From the NCBI GenBank assembly GCA_026770025.1, contig JAMXDE010000012.1:744001-808000 (forward strand): a DNA stretch of 64,000 bases, written 5' to 3'. The stretch is from Craspedostauros australis (taxonomy: Eukaryota; Bacillariophyta; Bacillariophyceae; Mastogloiales; Achnanthaceae). The translations under genes were made by a program, and so were the position numbers. The stretch's first letter is position 1; the number at the start of each line of letters is the position of its first letter. The notes beneath the pieces are model-generated. The model saw only the letters and a list, made by a program, of their open reading frames with translations, did no database searches and was not told where the DNA came from. Positions 43,344-55,818 of this stretch are shown here, in pieces.

Positions 43344-46300
43344 ATGATCTTGTGGAAAAGGGGCTTGATCCCCTTCTTCACCGCCGCCGTCGCGGTGACA
43401 GTGTGTGCATCCGTGCCAGCGTACGCGAACGCAGCCGTCCCGGAGATAGATGCCGACAAAAGCAACAACTACGACGACAATCTTGATGTCAACCTTGAGG
43501 ATGAACAATTCTACGCGCGATTTGTGCAAGAGGTGGGAGAAAGTGTGGTTGCATCTGAGATGCCATCTGCTCTTCCATCAGCAACGCCGTCAGCAACGCC
43601 GTCAGCCCCACCATCGAGCCCGCCCACGCCAATCCCAAGCTCCACTCCGTCCAATCCCCCTTCGCCCACCCCCAGCACTCCACCAAGTGCCACGCCAAGC
43701 GACCAACCGTCACCAACCCCATCAACACCTCCCTCTGAAAATCCATCGAGCAACCCCTCCGCACGTCCATCCAGCCTTCCATCCGTGATGCCCTCGCAAA
43801 CACCAACCGAGCCCGGTGAATGCCTTGTGGAGGTAAGTTCTTGCTCTCACTGCGTCCCTGCAACTCGATGCATGTATGGTACAAGATTGAAGAGGCATCA
43901 CCACACCAACACAGCAGGCGCACAATTGTTGGAGGAGGGCAAACCGACTGACCCTTTTGTTGTTTACATTCCCGTGATCTGTCAAACGCGTGATTCTCAT
44001 CGAAATGGAACATGCACATTCGCACACACCAGGCAATCATTGATTGCAACGCAGCCGGCGGAATCCCATGCGAAGACCTGCAATCACCAGACGGACAATG
44101 CTCAACCGGACAGCCAATCACCGAACTCTCCTTCGTCGTCACAGGCGGAACATGCAACGACAGCCTCAACACTCAGTACATGTTTGCCAACGACGGAACG
44201 ACACCCCTCGATGCCTTCTGCGAGGACACCGGAACAATGCCACAACCAGGAACCACCATGACCATCACCTGCTTCGATTCATCCGCAACCACGATCCTGC
44301 CTGCAACAAATATCGTCGTGGGAGATCGCATCACCATTGGAGATGGCGTGACCGTTTTGCCAACTGCAACCGTCTGCGAAGTGACGAGCGGAGGAGACGA
44401 AATCCAGAACTTCTCTATCGACACCAGCGGAAACATGGATCTCTACCTCAAGGACAAGTACGGAATGCTGCAGCTGGAATCATGTGATGTCGGTGGCGAG
44501 GAGAGAAACTGCCTCGTCGACATCAGCTACTCGTACTTCTTGCGAAACATCGGCGGGGTCCCAATGGAGGTCACGCTGTTCTTCCGTGAGCGCGGCGGTG
44601 CTGAAGAGAGCCTCTTCGGATTGATCCAAAACAAGACCATTGGAGTGAGAGACCAAGTCCAGATCAACGAACCCGATGTGGTGGACGTGTGCATGGACGC
44701 CACATACACAACCAACGTCCGTGTCGAAGCCGATCCACCGTTCGGCCCGACATGCCAGGATGACGAAACATTCACCTTCGACATTGCTGTGGCATGTCGC
44801 GTCGATGTCGACATCACATGTACCGACGAGAACGGTCGCGACTGCATGGAGATCACTGAGGCCCCTGCCCAGTGCTCCGACGGCGACAGCATCTCCGAGA
44901 CTCGCTTCAAGTTCGTTCCATCACCATGCGACGACAGCGTCAACACCCAACCCATGCCGCCATCCATGTGCAGCGAACCAGGCGACATCACCACTGTCAG
45001 CGAGATGGTGGTGAGCTGTGTCGATGCAAGCAACCAGATGCCCCTCACAACCACCAGCGGACCGATCGGCGCAGGAGAGACGTTCATCATCTCATCCTCC
45101 ATGCCCAACATGCAGCTTCCAAGCAGCGTCACTTGCACTCTTTCTTCCACGGGAGGTCAGGCCCTCCAGATCCTCACCTTCGATCCATCCGGATCCTCCG
45201 AGCTCAACCTCAAGGACAAGTTCGGCTCCATGGAACTCGAAGCTTGCTCTGACGTGAACGGAGATACCCAGGATTGCTTCCTCGACATCACCTACGTGTA
45301 CGATCTCCGCAACGTAGGGACCAACGATATGAACGTGACAGCGTTGATCGTGACGGCAGATGGTGTGATCCGCGACCTCCTTGACCGCGTGGAAGACAGA
45401 GAGCTGTCACCGGGCGAATCCACCACAGCCATGGAGGTTGTGCTTCTGGATGTGTGCATCCCTGGCGTGTACAAGGTGTCGACCGTGGTCGAGGCCGATC
45501 CACCGAATGGTGACATGTGCCAAGATGAGGATGAATACGAGTTCGACATTACTGTGGCATGTCGCGTCGATGTCGACATCACATGTACCGACGAGAATGG
45601 TCGCGACTGCATGGAGATCACTGAGGCCCCTGCCCAGTGTTCCGACGGCGACAGCATCTCCGAGACTCGCTTCAAGTTCGTTCCATCACCATGCGACGAC
45701 AGCGTCAACACCCAACCCATGCCACCATCCATGTGCAGCGAACCAGGCGACATCACCACCGTCAGCGAGATGGAGGTGAGCTGTGTCGATGCAAGCAACC
45801 AGATGCCCCTCACAACCACCAGCGGACCGATCGGCGCAGGAGAGACGTTCATCATCTCATCCTCCATGCCCAACATCCAGCTTCCAAGCAGCGTCACTTG
45901 CACTCTTTCTTCCACGGGAGGTCAGGCCCTCCAGATCCTCACCTTCGATCCATCCGGATCCTCCGAGCTCAACCTCAAGGACAAGTTCGGCTCCATGGAA
46001 CTCGAAGCTTGCTCCGACGTGAACGGAGATACCCAAGACTGCTTCCTCGACATCACCTACGTGTACGATCTCCGCAACGTAGGGACCGACGATATGAACG
46101 TGACAGCGTTGATCGTGACGGCAGATGGTGTGATCCGCGACCTCCTTGACCGCGTGGAAGACAGAGAGCTGTCACCGGGCGAATCCACCACAGCCATGGA
46201 GGTTGTGCTTCTGGATGTGTGCGTCCCTGGCGTGTACAAGGTGTCGACCGTGGTCGAGGCCGATCCACCGAATGGTGACATGTGCCAAGATGAGGATGAA

Positions 46301-49300
46301 TACGAGTTCGACATTACTGCGGCATGTCGCGTCGACGTCGACATCACATGTACCGACGAGAACGGTCGCGACTGCATGGAGATCACTGAGGCCCCTGCCC
46401 AGTGCTCCGACGGCGACAGCATCTCCGAGACTCGCTTCAAGTTCGTTCCATCACCATGCGGCGACAGCGTCAACACCCAACCCATGCCACCATTCATGTG
46501 CAGCGAACCAGGCGACATCACCACTGTCAGCGAGATGGTGGTGAGCTGTGTCGATGCAAGCAACCAGATGCCCCTCACAACCACCAGCGGACCGATCGGC
46601 ACAGGAGAGACGTTCATCGTCTCATCCTCCATGCCCAACATCCAACTTCCAAGCAGCGTCACTTGCACTCTTTCTTCCACGGGAGGTCAGGCTCTCCAGA
46701 TCCTCACCTTCGATCCATCCGGATCCTCCGAGCTCAACCTCAAGGACAAGTTCGGCTCCATGGAGCTCGAAGCTTGCTCTGACGTGAACGGAGATACCCA
46801 AGACTGCTTCCTCAACATCACCTACGTGTACGATCTCCGCAATGTGGGGACCAACGATATGAACGTCACAGCGTTGAACGTGACGGCAGATGGTGTGATC
46901 CGCGACCTCCTTGACCGCGTGGAAGACAGAGAGCTGTCACCGGGCGAATCCACCACAGCCATGGAGGTTGTGCTTCTGGATGTGTGCGTCCCTGGCGTGT
47001 ACAAGGTGTCGACCGTGGTCGAGGCCGATCCACCGAATGGTGACATGTGCCAAGATGAGGATGAGTACGAGTTCGAAGTGGAGGTCGCGTGCCGAGTGGA
47101 TGTCGACATCACATGTACCGACGAGAATGGTCGCGACTGCATGGAGATCACCGAGGCCCCTGCCCAGTGCTCCGACGGCGACAGCATCTCCGAGACCCGC
47201 TTCAAGTTCGTTCCATCACCATGCGACGACAGCGTCAACACCCAGCCCATGCCACCATCCATGTGCAGCGAACCAGGCGACATCACCACTGTCAGCGAGA
47301 TGGAGGTGAGCTGTGTCGATGCAAGCAACCAGATGCCCCTCACAACCACCAGCGGACCGATCGGCGCAGGAGAGACGTTCATCATCTCATCCTCCATGCC
47401 CAACATCCAACTTCCAAGCAGCGTCACTTGCACTCTTTCTTCCACGGGAGGTCAGGCTCTCCAGATCCTCACCTTCGATCCATCCGGATCCTCCGAGCTC
47501 AACCTCAAGGACAAGTTCGGCTCCATGGAGCTCGAAGCTTGCTCTGACGTGAACGGAGATACCCAAGACTGCTTCCTCAACATCACCTACGTGTACGATC
47601 TCCGCAATGTGGGGACCAACGATATGAACGTCACAGCGTTGAACGTGACGGCAGATGGTGTGATCCGCGACCTCCTTGACCGCGTGGAAGACAGAGAGCT
47701 GTCACCGGGCGAATCCACCACAGCCATGGAGGTTGTGCTTCTGGATGTGTGCGTCCCTGGCGTGTACAAGGTGTCGACCGTGGTCGAGGCCGATCCACCG
47801 AATGGTGACATGTGCCAAGATGAGGATGAGTACGAGTTCGAAGTGGAGGTCGCGTGCCGAGTGGATGTCGACATCACATGTACCGACGAGAACGGTCGCG
47901 ACTGCATGGAGATCACTGAGGCCCCTGCCCAGTGTTCCGACGGCGACAGCATCTCCGAGACTCGCTTCAAGTTCGTTCCATCACCATGCGACGACAGCGT
48001 CAACACCCAACCCATGCCACCATCCATGTGCAGCGAACCAGGCGACATCACCACCGTCAGCGAGATGGAGGTGAGCTGTGTCGATGCAAGCAACCAGATG
48101 CCCCTCACAACCACCAGCGGACCGATCGGCGCAGGAGAGACGTTCATCATCTCATCCTCCATGCCCAACATCCAGCTTCCAAGCAGCGTCACTTGCACTC
48201 TTTCTTCCACGGGAGGTCAGGCCCTCCAGATCCTCACCTTCGATCCATCCGGATCCTCCGAGCTCAACCTCAAGGACAAGTTCGGCTCCATGGAGCTCGA
48301 AGCTTGCTCCGATGTGAACGGAGATACCCAAGACTGCTTCCTCGACATCACCTACGTGTACGATCTCCGCAACGTAGGGACCGACGATATGAACGTGACA
48401 GCGTTGATCGTGACGGCAGATGGTGTGATCCGCGACCTCCTTGACCGCGTGGAAGACAGAGAGCTGTCACCGGGCGAATCCACCACAGCCATGGAGGTTG
48501 TGCTTCTGGATGTGTGCATCCCTGGCGTGTACAAGGTGTCGACCGTGGTCGAGGCCGATCCACCGAATGGTGACATGTGCCAAGATGAGGATGAATACGA
48601 GTTCGACATTACTGTGGCATGTCGCGTCGATGTCGACATCACATGTACCGACGAGAACGGTCGCGACTGCATGGAGATCACTGAGGCCCCTGCCCAGTGT
48701 TCCGACGGCGACAGCATCTCCGAGACTCGCTTCAAGTTCGTTCCATCACCATGCGACGACAGCGTCAACACCCAACCCATGCCACCATTCATGTGCAGCG
48801 AACCAGGCGACATCACCACTGTCAGCGAGATGGTGGTGAGCTGTGTCGATGCAAGCAACCAGATGCCCCTCACAACCACCAGCGGACCGATCGGCACAGG
48901 AGAGACGTTCATCGTCTCATCCTCCATGCCCAACATCCAACTTCCAAGCAGCGTCACTTGCACTCTTTCTTCCACGGGAGGTCAGGCTCTCCAGATCCTC
49001 ACCTTCGATCCATCCGGATCCTCCGAGCTCAACCTCAAGGACAAGTTCGGCTCCATGGAACTCGAAGCTTGCTCTGACGTGAACGGAGATACCCAAGACT
49101 GCTTCCTCAACATCACCTACGTGTACGATCTCCGCAATGTGGGGACCAACGATATGAACGTCACAGCGTTGAACGTGACGGCAGATGGTGTGATCCGCGA
49201 CCTCCTTGACCGCGTGGAAGACAGAGAGCTGTCACCGGGCGAATCCACCACAGCCATGGAGGTTGTGCTTCTGGATGTGTGCGTCCCTGGCGTGTACAAG

Positions 49301-52300
49301 GTGTCGACCGTGGTCGAGGCCGATCCACCGAATGGTGACATGTGCCAAGATGAGGATGAGTACGAGTTCGAAGTGGAGGTCGCGTGCCGAGTGGATGTCG
49401 ACATCACATGTACCGACGAGAATGGTCGCGACTGCATGGAGATCACCGAGGCCCCTGCCCAGTGCTCCGACGGCGACAGCATCTCCGAGACCCGCTTCAA
49501 GTTCGTTCCATCACCATGCGACGACAGCGTCAACACCCAGCCCATGCCACCATCCATGTGCAGCGAACCAGGCGACATCACCACTGTCAGCGAGATGGAG
49601 GTGAGCTGTGTCGATGCAAGCAACCAGATGCCCCTCACAACCACCAGCGGACCGATCGGCGCAGGAGAGACGTTCATCATCTCATCCTCCATGCCCAACA
49701 TCCAACTTCCAAGCAGCGTCACTTGCACTCTTTCTTCCACGGGAGGTCAGGCTCTCCAGATCCTCACCTTCGATCCATCCGGATCCTCCGAGCTCAACCT
49801 CAAGGACAAGTTCGGCTCCATGGAGCTCGAAGCTTGCTCTGACGTGAACGGAGATACCCAAGACTGCTTCCTCAACATCACCTACGTGTACGATCTCCGC
49901 AACGTGGGGACCGACGATATGAACGTCACAGTGTTGAACGTGACGGCAGATGGTGTGATCCGCGACCTCCTTGACCGCGTGGAAGACAGAGAGCTGTCAC
50001 CGGGCGAATCCACCACAGCCATGGAGGTTGTGCTTCTGGATGTGTGCATCCCTGGCGTGTACAAGGTGTCGACTGTGGTCGAGGCCGATCCACCGAATGG
50101 TGACATGTGCCAAGATGAGGATGAGTACGAGTTCCAAGTTGACGTCACCTGTGCCATCGATCTGGACTTGGACTGCGCAGTCATCGCAAACCCATTGACA
50201 GGAGCAACCAGCATGCCATGCGATGACCTTCTTGGAGAAACTGAGGTGGAATGCATGTGCGACAGCAACTGCGCCAACCAACTCATCCTCCGCTACACCG
50301 GCAACAAGTGTGAAAACCTTGCAGGATGTGTTGACACCAGCCTCTCACCTCTCCCTGATGACGTCATCATCCGTGCGTTCAGCAGCAACACCACCGACAC
50401 ATTCTTCCAGACTTCCGCTGCATCGAGAAACGGCAACGCTGATGTCGTCGTGAAGGCCTCCGGCAATGAGTGCCTCCCACCTTCGTTGGTCGTGGAGACT
50501 TCAATCGGCACCGCTGCCAACGTCGTCCAATCCGTCACTATCGATGCCTCCTGTGACGGCAGAGGCATCACCTTGCTGGATGCCTTCGGTGCAGTCGACT
50601 TCGTCGGATACACCTGCGCTGGAGTGAGCGAGGAGCCACACAACTGCTTCGTCAACGCCAACTACACGTTCGACGTGAGCAATGTGGGAGAAACGGGCTT
50701 GACGATCACCACGTTGTCAACCTCGTTGAACGGCATGGCAACCGACCTGCTCCCCAACCTCAGCAGCACCATGCTCAATCCAGCCGATTCCGTGAGCATC
50801 TTCGATGTGACCGAGATTGACCTGTGCATTTCGAAGCGGTACAATGCGGAAGCCTCTGTGATCGCTGAGACGGATGTGAATGGCTTCATCTGCGAGGACA
50901 ACGATGTGTACAACTTCGATGTGACGGTCGGAACTCCTTTCCCAAGTCCCGCTCCAAGTTCACCACCGTCAGCTGTGCCATCAGCCTTCCCAAGTGCATC
51001 GCCGAGTGCTCAGCCGAGCGCGTCGCCATCAGCTGTGCCATCAGCCTCCCCAAGTGCATCGCCGAGCGGCATGCCATCCGCCTCACCATCCGCATCTCCA
51101 AGCGCAACACCTTCGGCATCTCCAAGCGCCACGCCGTCGGTATCCCCAAGCGCAACACCATCCGCATCTCCAAGCGCAACACCGTCGGCATCTCCGAGTG
51201 CCACACCGAGTGCTACGCCGTCTGCCTCACCGAGTGCCACGCCGTCCGCATCTCCAAGTGCCACGCCGTCGGCATCACCAAGTGCCACGCCGTCTGCCTC
51301 ACCGAGTGCAACACCATCCACATCTCCAAGCACCACGCCGTCGGCATCTCCAAGTGCCACGCCGTCAGCATCTCCAAGTACCACACCGTCAGCATCACCA
51401 AGCGCCATGCCATCCGCTTCGCCTAGTGCCACGCCGTCTGCATCCCCAAGTGCCACGCCGTCTGCATCCCCAAGTGCAACGCCTTCGGCATCACCAAGCA
51501 CAACACCATCGGCATCTCCAAGCGCTACACCATCCGCTTCGCCTAGCGCCACACCGAGTGCTACGCCAAGTGCCATGCCGTCAGCATCCCCAAGTGCAAC
51601 GCCTTCAGCATCACCAAGTGTGACACCCTCTGCATCTCCAAGTGCCATGCCATCCGCTTCGCCCAGTGCCACACCGTCAGCATCTCCAAGTGCAACGCCT
51701 TCGGCATCACCAAGTGTGACACCATCGGCATCACCAAGTGTGACACCATCGGCATCACCAAGTGTGACACCATCGGCATCACCAAGTGTGACACCATCGG
51801 CATCACCAAGTGTGACACCATCGGCATCACCAAGTGTGACACCATCGGCATCACCAAGCGCAACTCCGTCAGCACCCCCAAGCACCACGCCGTCGGCATC
51901 ACCAAGTGCAATGCCATCCGCTTCGCCGAGTGCTACACCATCAGCTTCGCCCAGCGCAACGCCGTCAACATCTCCAAGCACAACACCATCGGCATCTCCA
52001 AGCGTTACGCCATCCGCTTCGCCCAGCACCACACCGTCGGCATCTCCAAGTGCCATGCCATCAACATCTCCGTCATCAACACCAAGCGCCTTGCCATCCA
52101 ACGATCTGAGCGTCGCGCCCTCAACTCCGCCGTCCGCGTCACCAAGTGCGGTGCCATCTGCTTCTCCAAGTGCTACACCATCGGCTTCGCCTAGCGCAAC
52201 ACCGTCAGTATCACCGAGCATCATGCCATCATCACCTCCAAGTGCTACACCATCTGCCTCGCCTAGTTTCACACCGTCGGCATCTCCATCTGCATCTCCG

Positions 52301-54211
52301 AGTGCGACGCCATCAACTTCACCATCTAAATCTCCGAGTACCACACCATCTAAATCTCCATCAGAAACTCCGAGTTGGTCACCCAGCTCCACGCCATCCG
52401 CGTCGCCAAGCGCAACGCCGTCGTCTTCACCAAGTACTAATCCGTCTGCAACGCCATCAGCCAACCCATCAGCCAACCCAACCAACCCAGTCACTTCGCA
52501 GCAACCCAGCGAGGTCCCAAGCCCACAACCCACTGACGCCTGCGAAATCGAGCTCGTTGTTGAATGTCAGCCGCCCGTCATCGGCGGTGTGCAGGCGCCT
52601 TCTTGCGATGACATCCCGCAGTTCCGCCCCATATGTGAACAGCGTGCATTCAATATGGAATTCCGCTACAATGGAGGAGGGTGTGACGGAACCTTCAACA
52701 TCCAAGACAACGAAGACTTTTCTTGCGATGACTTCAACGGTGGTCCGCCACTCGCAACGACAGGACGACAATCGTGGATCGTCGCATTTGCTCTCGGAGG
52801 CGGAGAGGTGTATCACGACAAACCCGTCACAGTTGGAGACGTCTTCCTCACACAGGCCAGCAACAGATTCACGGCTAATATGAACATCACCATCTACGAT
52901 ATTCCAGCTAACGTGACTGATCGTGACGCCATCGTGACTCCCGAGAACCGTCTCCAGACCGTCAAGTACCACAGCTCGTGCTCTGAGAACTTGTACCTGA
53001 AGGACCGCTTCGGTGCCGTGCAGCTGGTCTCCTTCGAGAATCAGCAACAGGGTCTGGTCTCGTGCTTCGCCAGCACACAGATCTTCTTCGACCTCAGCTT
53101 CCCCATCAACGTCAACCCAGGCACCGACGTCATCCTTGAGACCCTGTTCTTGAGCACCAACGATGAGTCTCAAGATCTGTCCGACCAGGTGCGCGATCAG
53201 GTGCTGACTTCAACTTCCCCGCCTATCGAAGCGTCTGGAGTGCTTGAGTTGGATCTAACCGTGCGTCAGACGTACGTGCTCATTACCACTTTGACTGGCC
53301 GAACCGACGAAGGCAACCGGTGCTTCGGATTCGACCGTTTCGAATTCATCGCAGGCAACCGCCTTCCAGCCATCTTCGAGACGCTTCAACCAACGATGAC
53401 ACCGACCGAATCCCTCTTCCCAACTCCGGACCCTCTCACAACCGCATGCGCGTTGGAGGCTGAGATCACATGTACGGTCATCCGCACCGGAAGAGACTGC
53501 CAAGGACTCCAGTCTCCGGAGAACAACCGCTGCTTGATTGATGACACCCAGGCAACACTTTTCTCCATGTCCTACAGCCCTCTTCTCACTTGCGGCAATC
53601 AAAACAACACGATGACTGGATTGCAGTGTGACAGCGATGTTATCCCCAAGCCCGATGATGCATACATCGAGGCCGGCAACGGTGATACTCTGTACTTTTC
53701 TGGAACAGTCATGGAAGGCGAGATCTTCGATATCAACATTCCAGAAGGCGTTGACGAGATCGATATCGAAATCTTCGACCAGGAAGGTGGCACCAGGATC
53801 CAGCGCTTGAGACAATTTTCCACTCGATGCCGTGCACAGGATGGTCTCCGTCTCCTGGACACCTTCGGTTCTCTGCAGCTTCTTGGATTCGTGGCGGGCG
53901 ACATATCATCGTTCATCAAGGAGGTATTCGAATTGACATACATCGTCCGCAACCCAATCTCGCTCGAGGCGACGTTAACCAGCGCTCCGCGTTCCATCAC
54001 CGCCGCAAACGCCCAACCACCACGTGAGCTGGTTCTCAACCCGGTGAGCCTTTTCCGTGATGACGAGTTCCGTGTTCGTGAGCGGTTCACCATCAACTTG
54101 CTGGAATCTGAGGGAAGAAGCATCACGTCCGCTCTCTTTTCCACCGCGACCTCTACCATTAGCGGAATCCAGTGCCGTGACAGAGCAATCCTGACAATCT
54201 CCATCGCGTAA
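43344..54211 (+). CDS. Giant secreted repeat protein 1 (3555 residues)
   Basis: Two exons: 43344..43832 and 44033..54211 (phase 0, GTAAGT donor, ACACCAG acceptor). A signal peptide (MILWKRGLIPFFTAAVAVTV, then ASVPAYANA) is followed by an acidic motif with DEQFYARF and a P/S-rich stretch. The large exon encodes eleven related units of about 250 residues: one N-terminal unit, seven near-identical 255-residue units (44792..50146), one divergent unit (50147 to about 50930), then a PSAx tract (50934..52534) and two divergent C-terminal units. Every unit has an L-x-D-x-F/Y-G signature (LKDKFGSMELEAC, LKDKYGMLQLESC, LLDAFGAVDFVGY, LKDRFGAVQLVSF, LLDTFGSLQLLGF). The seven repeats have 12 cysteines each, so disulfides are likely, plus N-glycosylation sequons (NVT, NIT). 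There is no C-terminal hydrophobic anchor. I infer a secreted wall, mucilage or adhesion protein; no enzyme motif was seen. Confidence 0.85.
44792..50146 (+). repeat. Seven tandem 765-bp coding repeats
   Basis: Unit starts are at 44792, 45557, 46322, 47087, 47852, 48617 and 49382, in exact 765-bp register without indels. Each encodes 255 residues beginning ACRVDVDITCTDENGRDC (the first residue codon is GCA or GCG-GCA context). Differences are mostly single substitutions, many of them synonymous. The next unit (from 50147) is clearly different (TCAIDLDLDCAV). Confidence 0.97.
45557..50146 (+). repeat. Higher-order 2,295-bp duplication of three units
   Basis: Units 2-3-4 pair with units 5-6-7. 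Units 3 and 6 alone share PPFMC and IGTGETFIV. Units 4 and 7 share CAGCCCATGCC, GAGACCCGC and ATCACCGAG. Units 2 and 5 share CAGTGTTCC, CACCACCGTC and the GTDDMNVTALIV variant. The variants are offset by exactly 2,295 bp, three units. Confidence 0.9.
50934..52534 (+). repeat. PSAx minisatellite region of giant protein 1
   Basis: About 530 codons of tetrapeptide repeat (PSAS, PSAT, PSVT, PSTT, PSAM), a 12-bp period with a dominant 24-bp higher-order unit. At 51709..51852 there are six perfect copies of a 24-bp unit encoding PSVTPSAS. This forms an extended, probably heavily O-glycosylated stalk between the cysteine-rich blocks. Confidence 0.95.
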
Positions 54212-55783
54212 GACACGCGCCTTCCGCTCGTAAATTGCCGTTCTGTTCCAACCGATGACAATGCCAAGCGTCAAGCTATCAACTTTGAAGTTTGAAGACC
54301 TCGCGGAATGCTCAAAATGTTCACACATCCATCCAGCGAGATCCCGTCCATCATGTCTTCGTCATGATTGGAGTGGCATGCACACGACAACGTACGAGTA
54401 CGGCACAAGCTCAGGCTACCATGGAACTGAACAGGTACCGTGAAAGCAAGAAGAATGGACGAAATGCATCATGAATGAACAAACGGATGAGAAAGTGTGC
54501 TGTGGATTGTGCACTTGGGTGCACATCAAACTCTCACCTTCACCAACAAGACACTGATTCTGACTCTCATTGAGGGCCCTTTCTTTGGAGTTTCAAATAT
54601 TACAGCAGTCATACATTATACAATATAACATAGTATTATACAACGCAAAAAAACAAAAAATAAAAATCAATGGTAAACTATCACCCCAACCTCCCCCAGC
54701 TTCCTGACCACATTCACCGATACAGCGAGGATGAGGGAAGCAAAAGCACAGATATCCTCCGTGCCATCGCCAGTCTGGTGTTCTATACGGTATTACCTGC
54801 GACGCTGCACGACCGCCCTTGGATCAGCTGTTCGTCATGCATGTCCAGCACATCTCGAAAAATGGACGTGGCTGGGTCCGTGTTCAACTACTCTGCGGAA
54901 TGGTATAATGTAATGTAATGAAATGCAATAGTATTCAATAGTTGTCAACGTCATGACCTTGGTGCGCAGGAATGATACAATTGTTGCATTCCTTCGTTCT
55001 ATCGCGATTTCATGTCGATCTCTGATGGCAAAAGAGCCGTCATCGTTCCAGCTGTCTCATGGCAGTCACCATCGTCGGTCTTGATGCCGTCTTCGGCAGT
55101 GGTTGATGGAGAATGGCGGAGGAATCATACGCAGAGTGTCCGTTTGGTACCAGCTGGGTTTGTGTATGCCCTGATGGGCGTGGGAAGGATCGTCTTTTGT
55201 TGTCTCTGCTCGGTGCATACAACTATGAACTACTCGTACTATGATCACTTGCGAGTGGGGGCATGGGCTGTTGTCGCGGATGGATCAGCCAATGCAGATT
55301 CGAAGGAATCGGAGATGACTCGACGACACGTGTTGGTGCATCGTTGTTGTCGTAACGGCGTGTTCGGCACAGGAGAGGCATCTGCTGCACAACATCATCC
55401 TCACGGTGATCAACGCTGGGAAGAGAGAGAGAGCAACAGCTTCACCTCCTGTCAAACGAATGGACGAGCCATTTCGACAGAGCATCGGCGCTCTGGTGGT
55501 GGGAGAAGGGACGAAACATGCCAATCATTCTATGGCAGAAATTGTGAGCCTCTGCCTTCCCATGGTTGGCTGGAGCACGGGAGCACCACCATTCCGTTGG
55601 TCCTCGCTTGGCTCATGTTGGTGCACTTGTGGCACATGGCTCATGGTAGACTCTCGCTGTTTCCATGACGTCGACCATCGGAGATGCCTCGTGAAGGTGA
55701 TCTGAGTGGAATGCACCGCACCAATCGAGAGAACACGCAGGACAGTGGGCGGTCTATCCGTAGCTCGTAGCCTATTGCTTGCA

Positions 55784-55818
<35 letters not shown>

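Noticed and set aside
44527..49740. Regular series of about 207-codon minus-strand frames spaced 765 bp apart
   Set aside because: They are shadows of the seven near-identical coding repeats; no initiation context or family resemblance.
51010..52533. A 507-codon antisense frame rich in GDADGVALG repeats, superficially like a calcium-binding repeat protein
   Set aside because: It is the exact reverse complement of the PSAx tract. The 12-bp periodicity keeps the opposite strand open, and the same shadow appears at 59368..60507.
50934..52534. Regular short repeats considered as a CRISPR-like array
   Set aside because: There are no unique spacers of constant length, the repeats are in frame within a coding exon, and the genome is eukaryotic.
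55012..55668. A 219-codon plus-strand frame between the giant genes
   Set aside because: Composition is not protein-like (mixed Cys/His/Trp), overlapping frames are equally open, and no motif was recognised.
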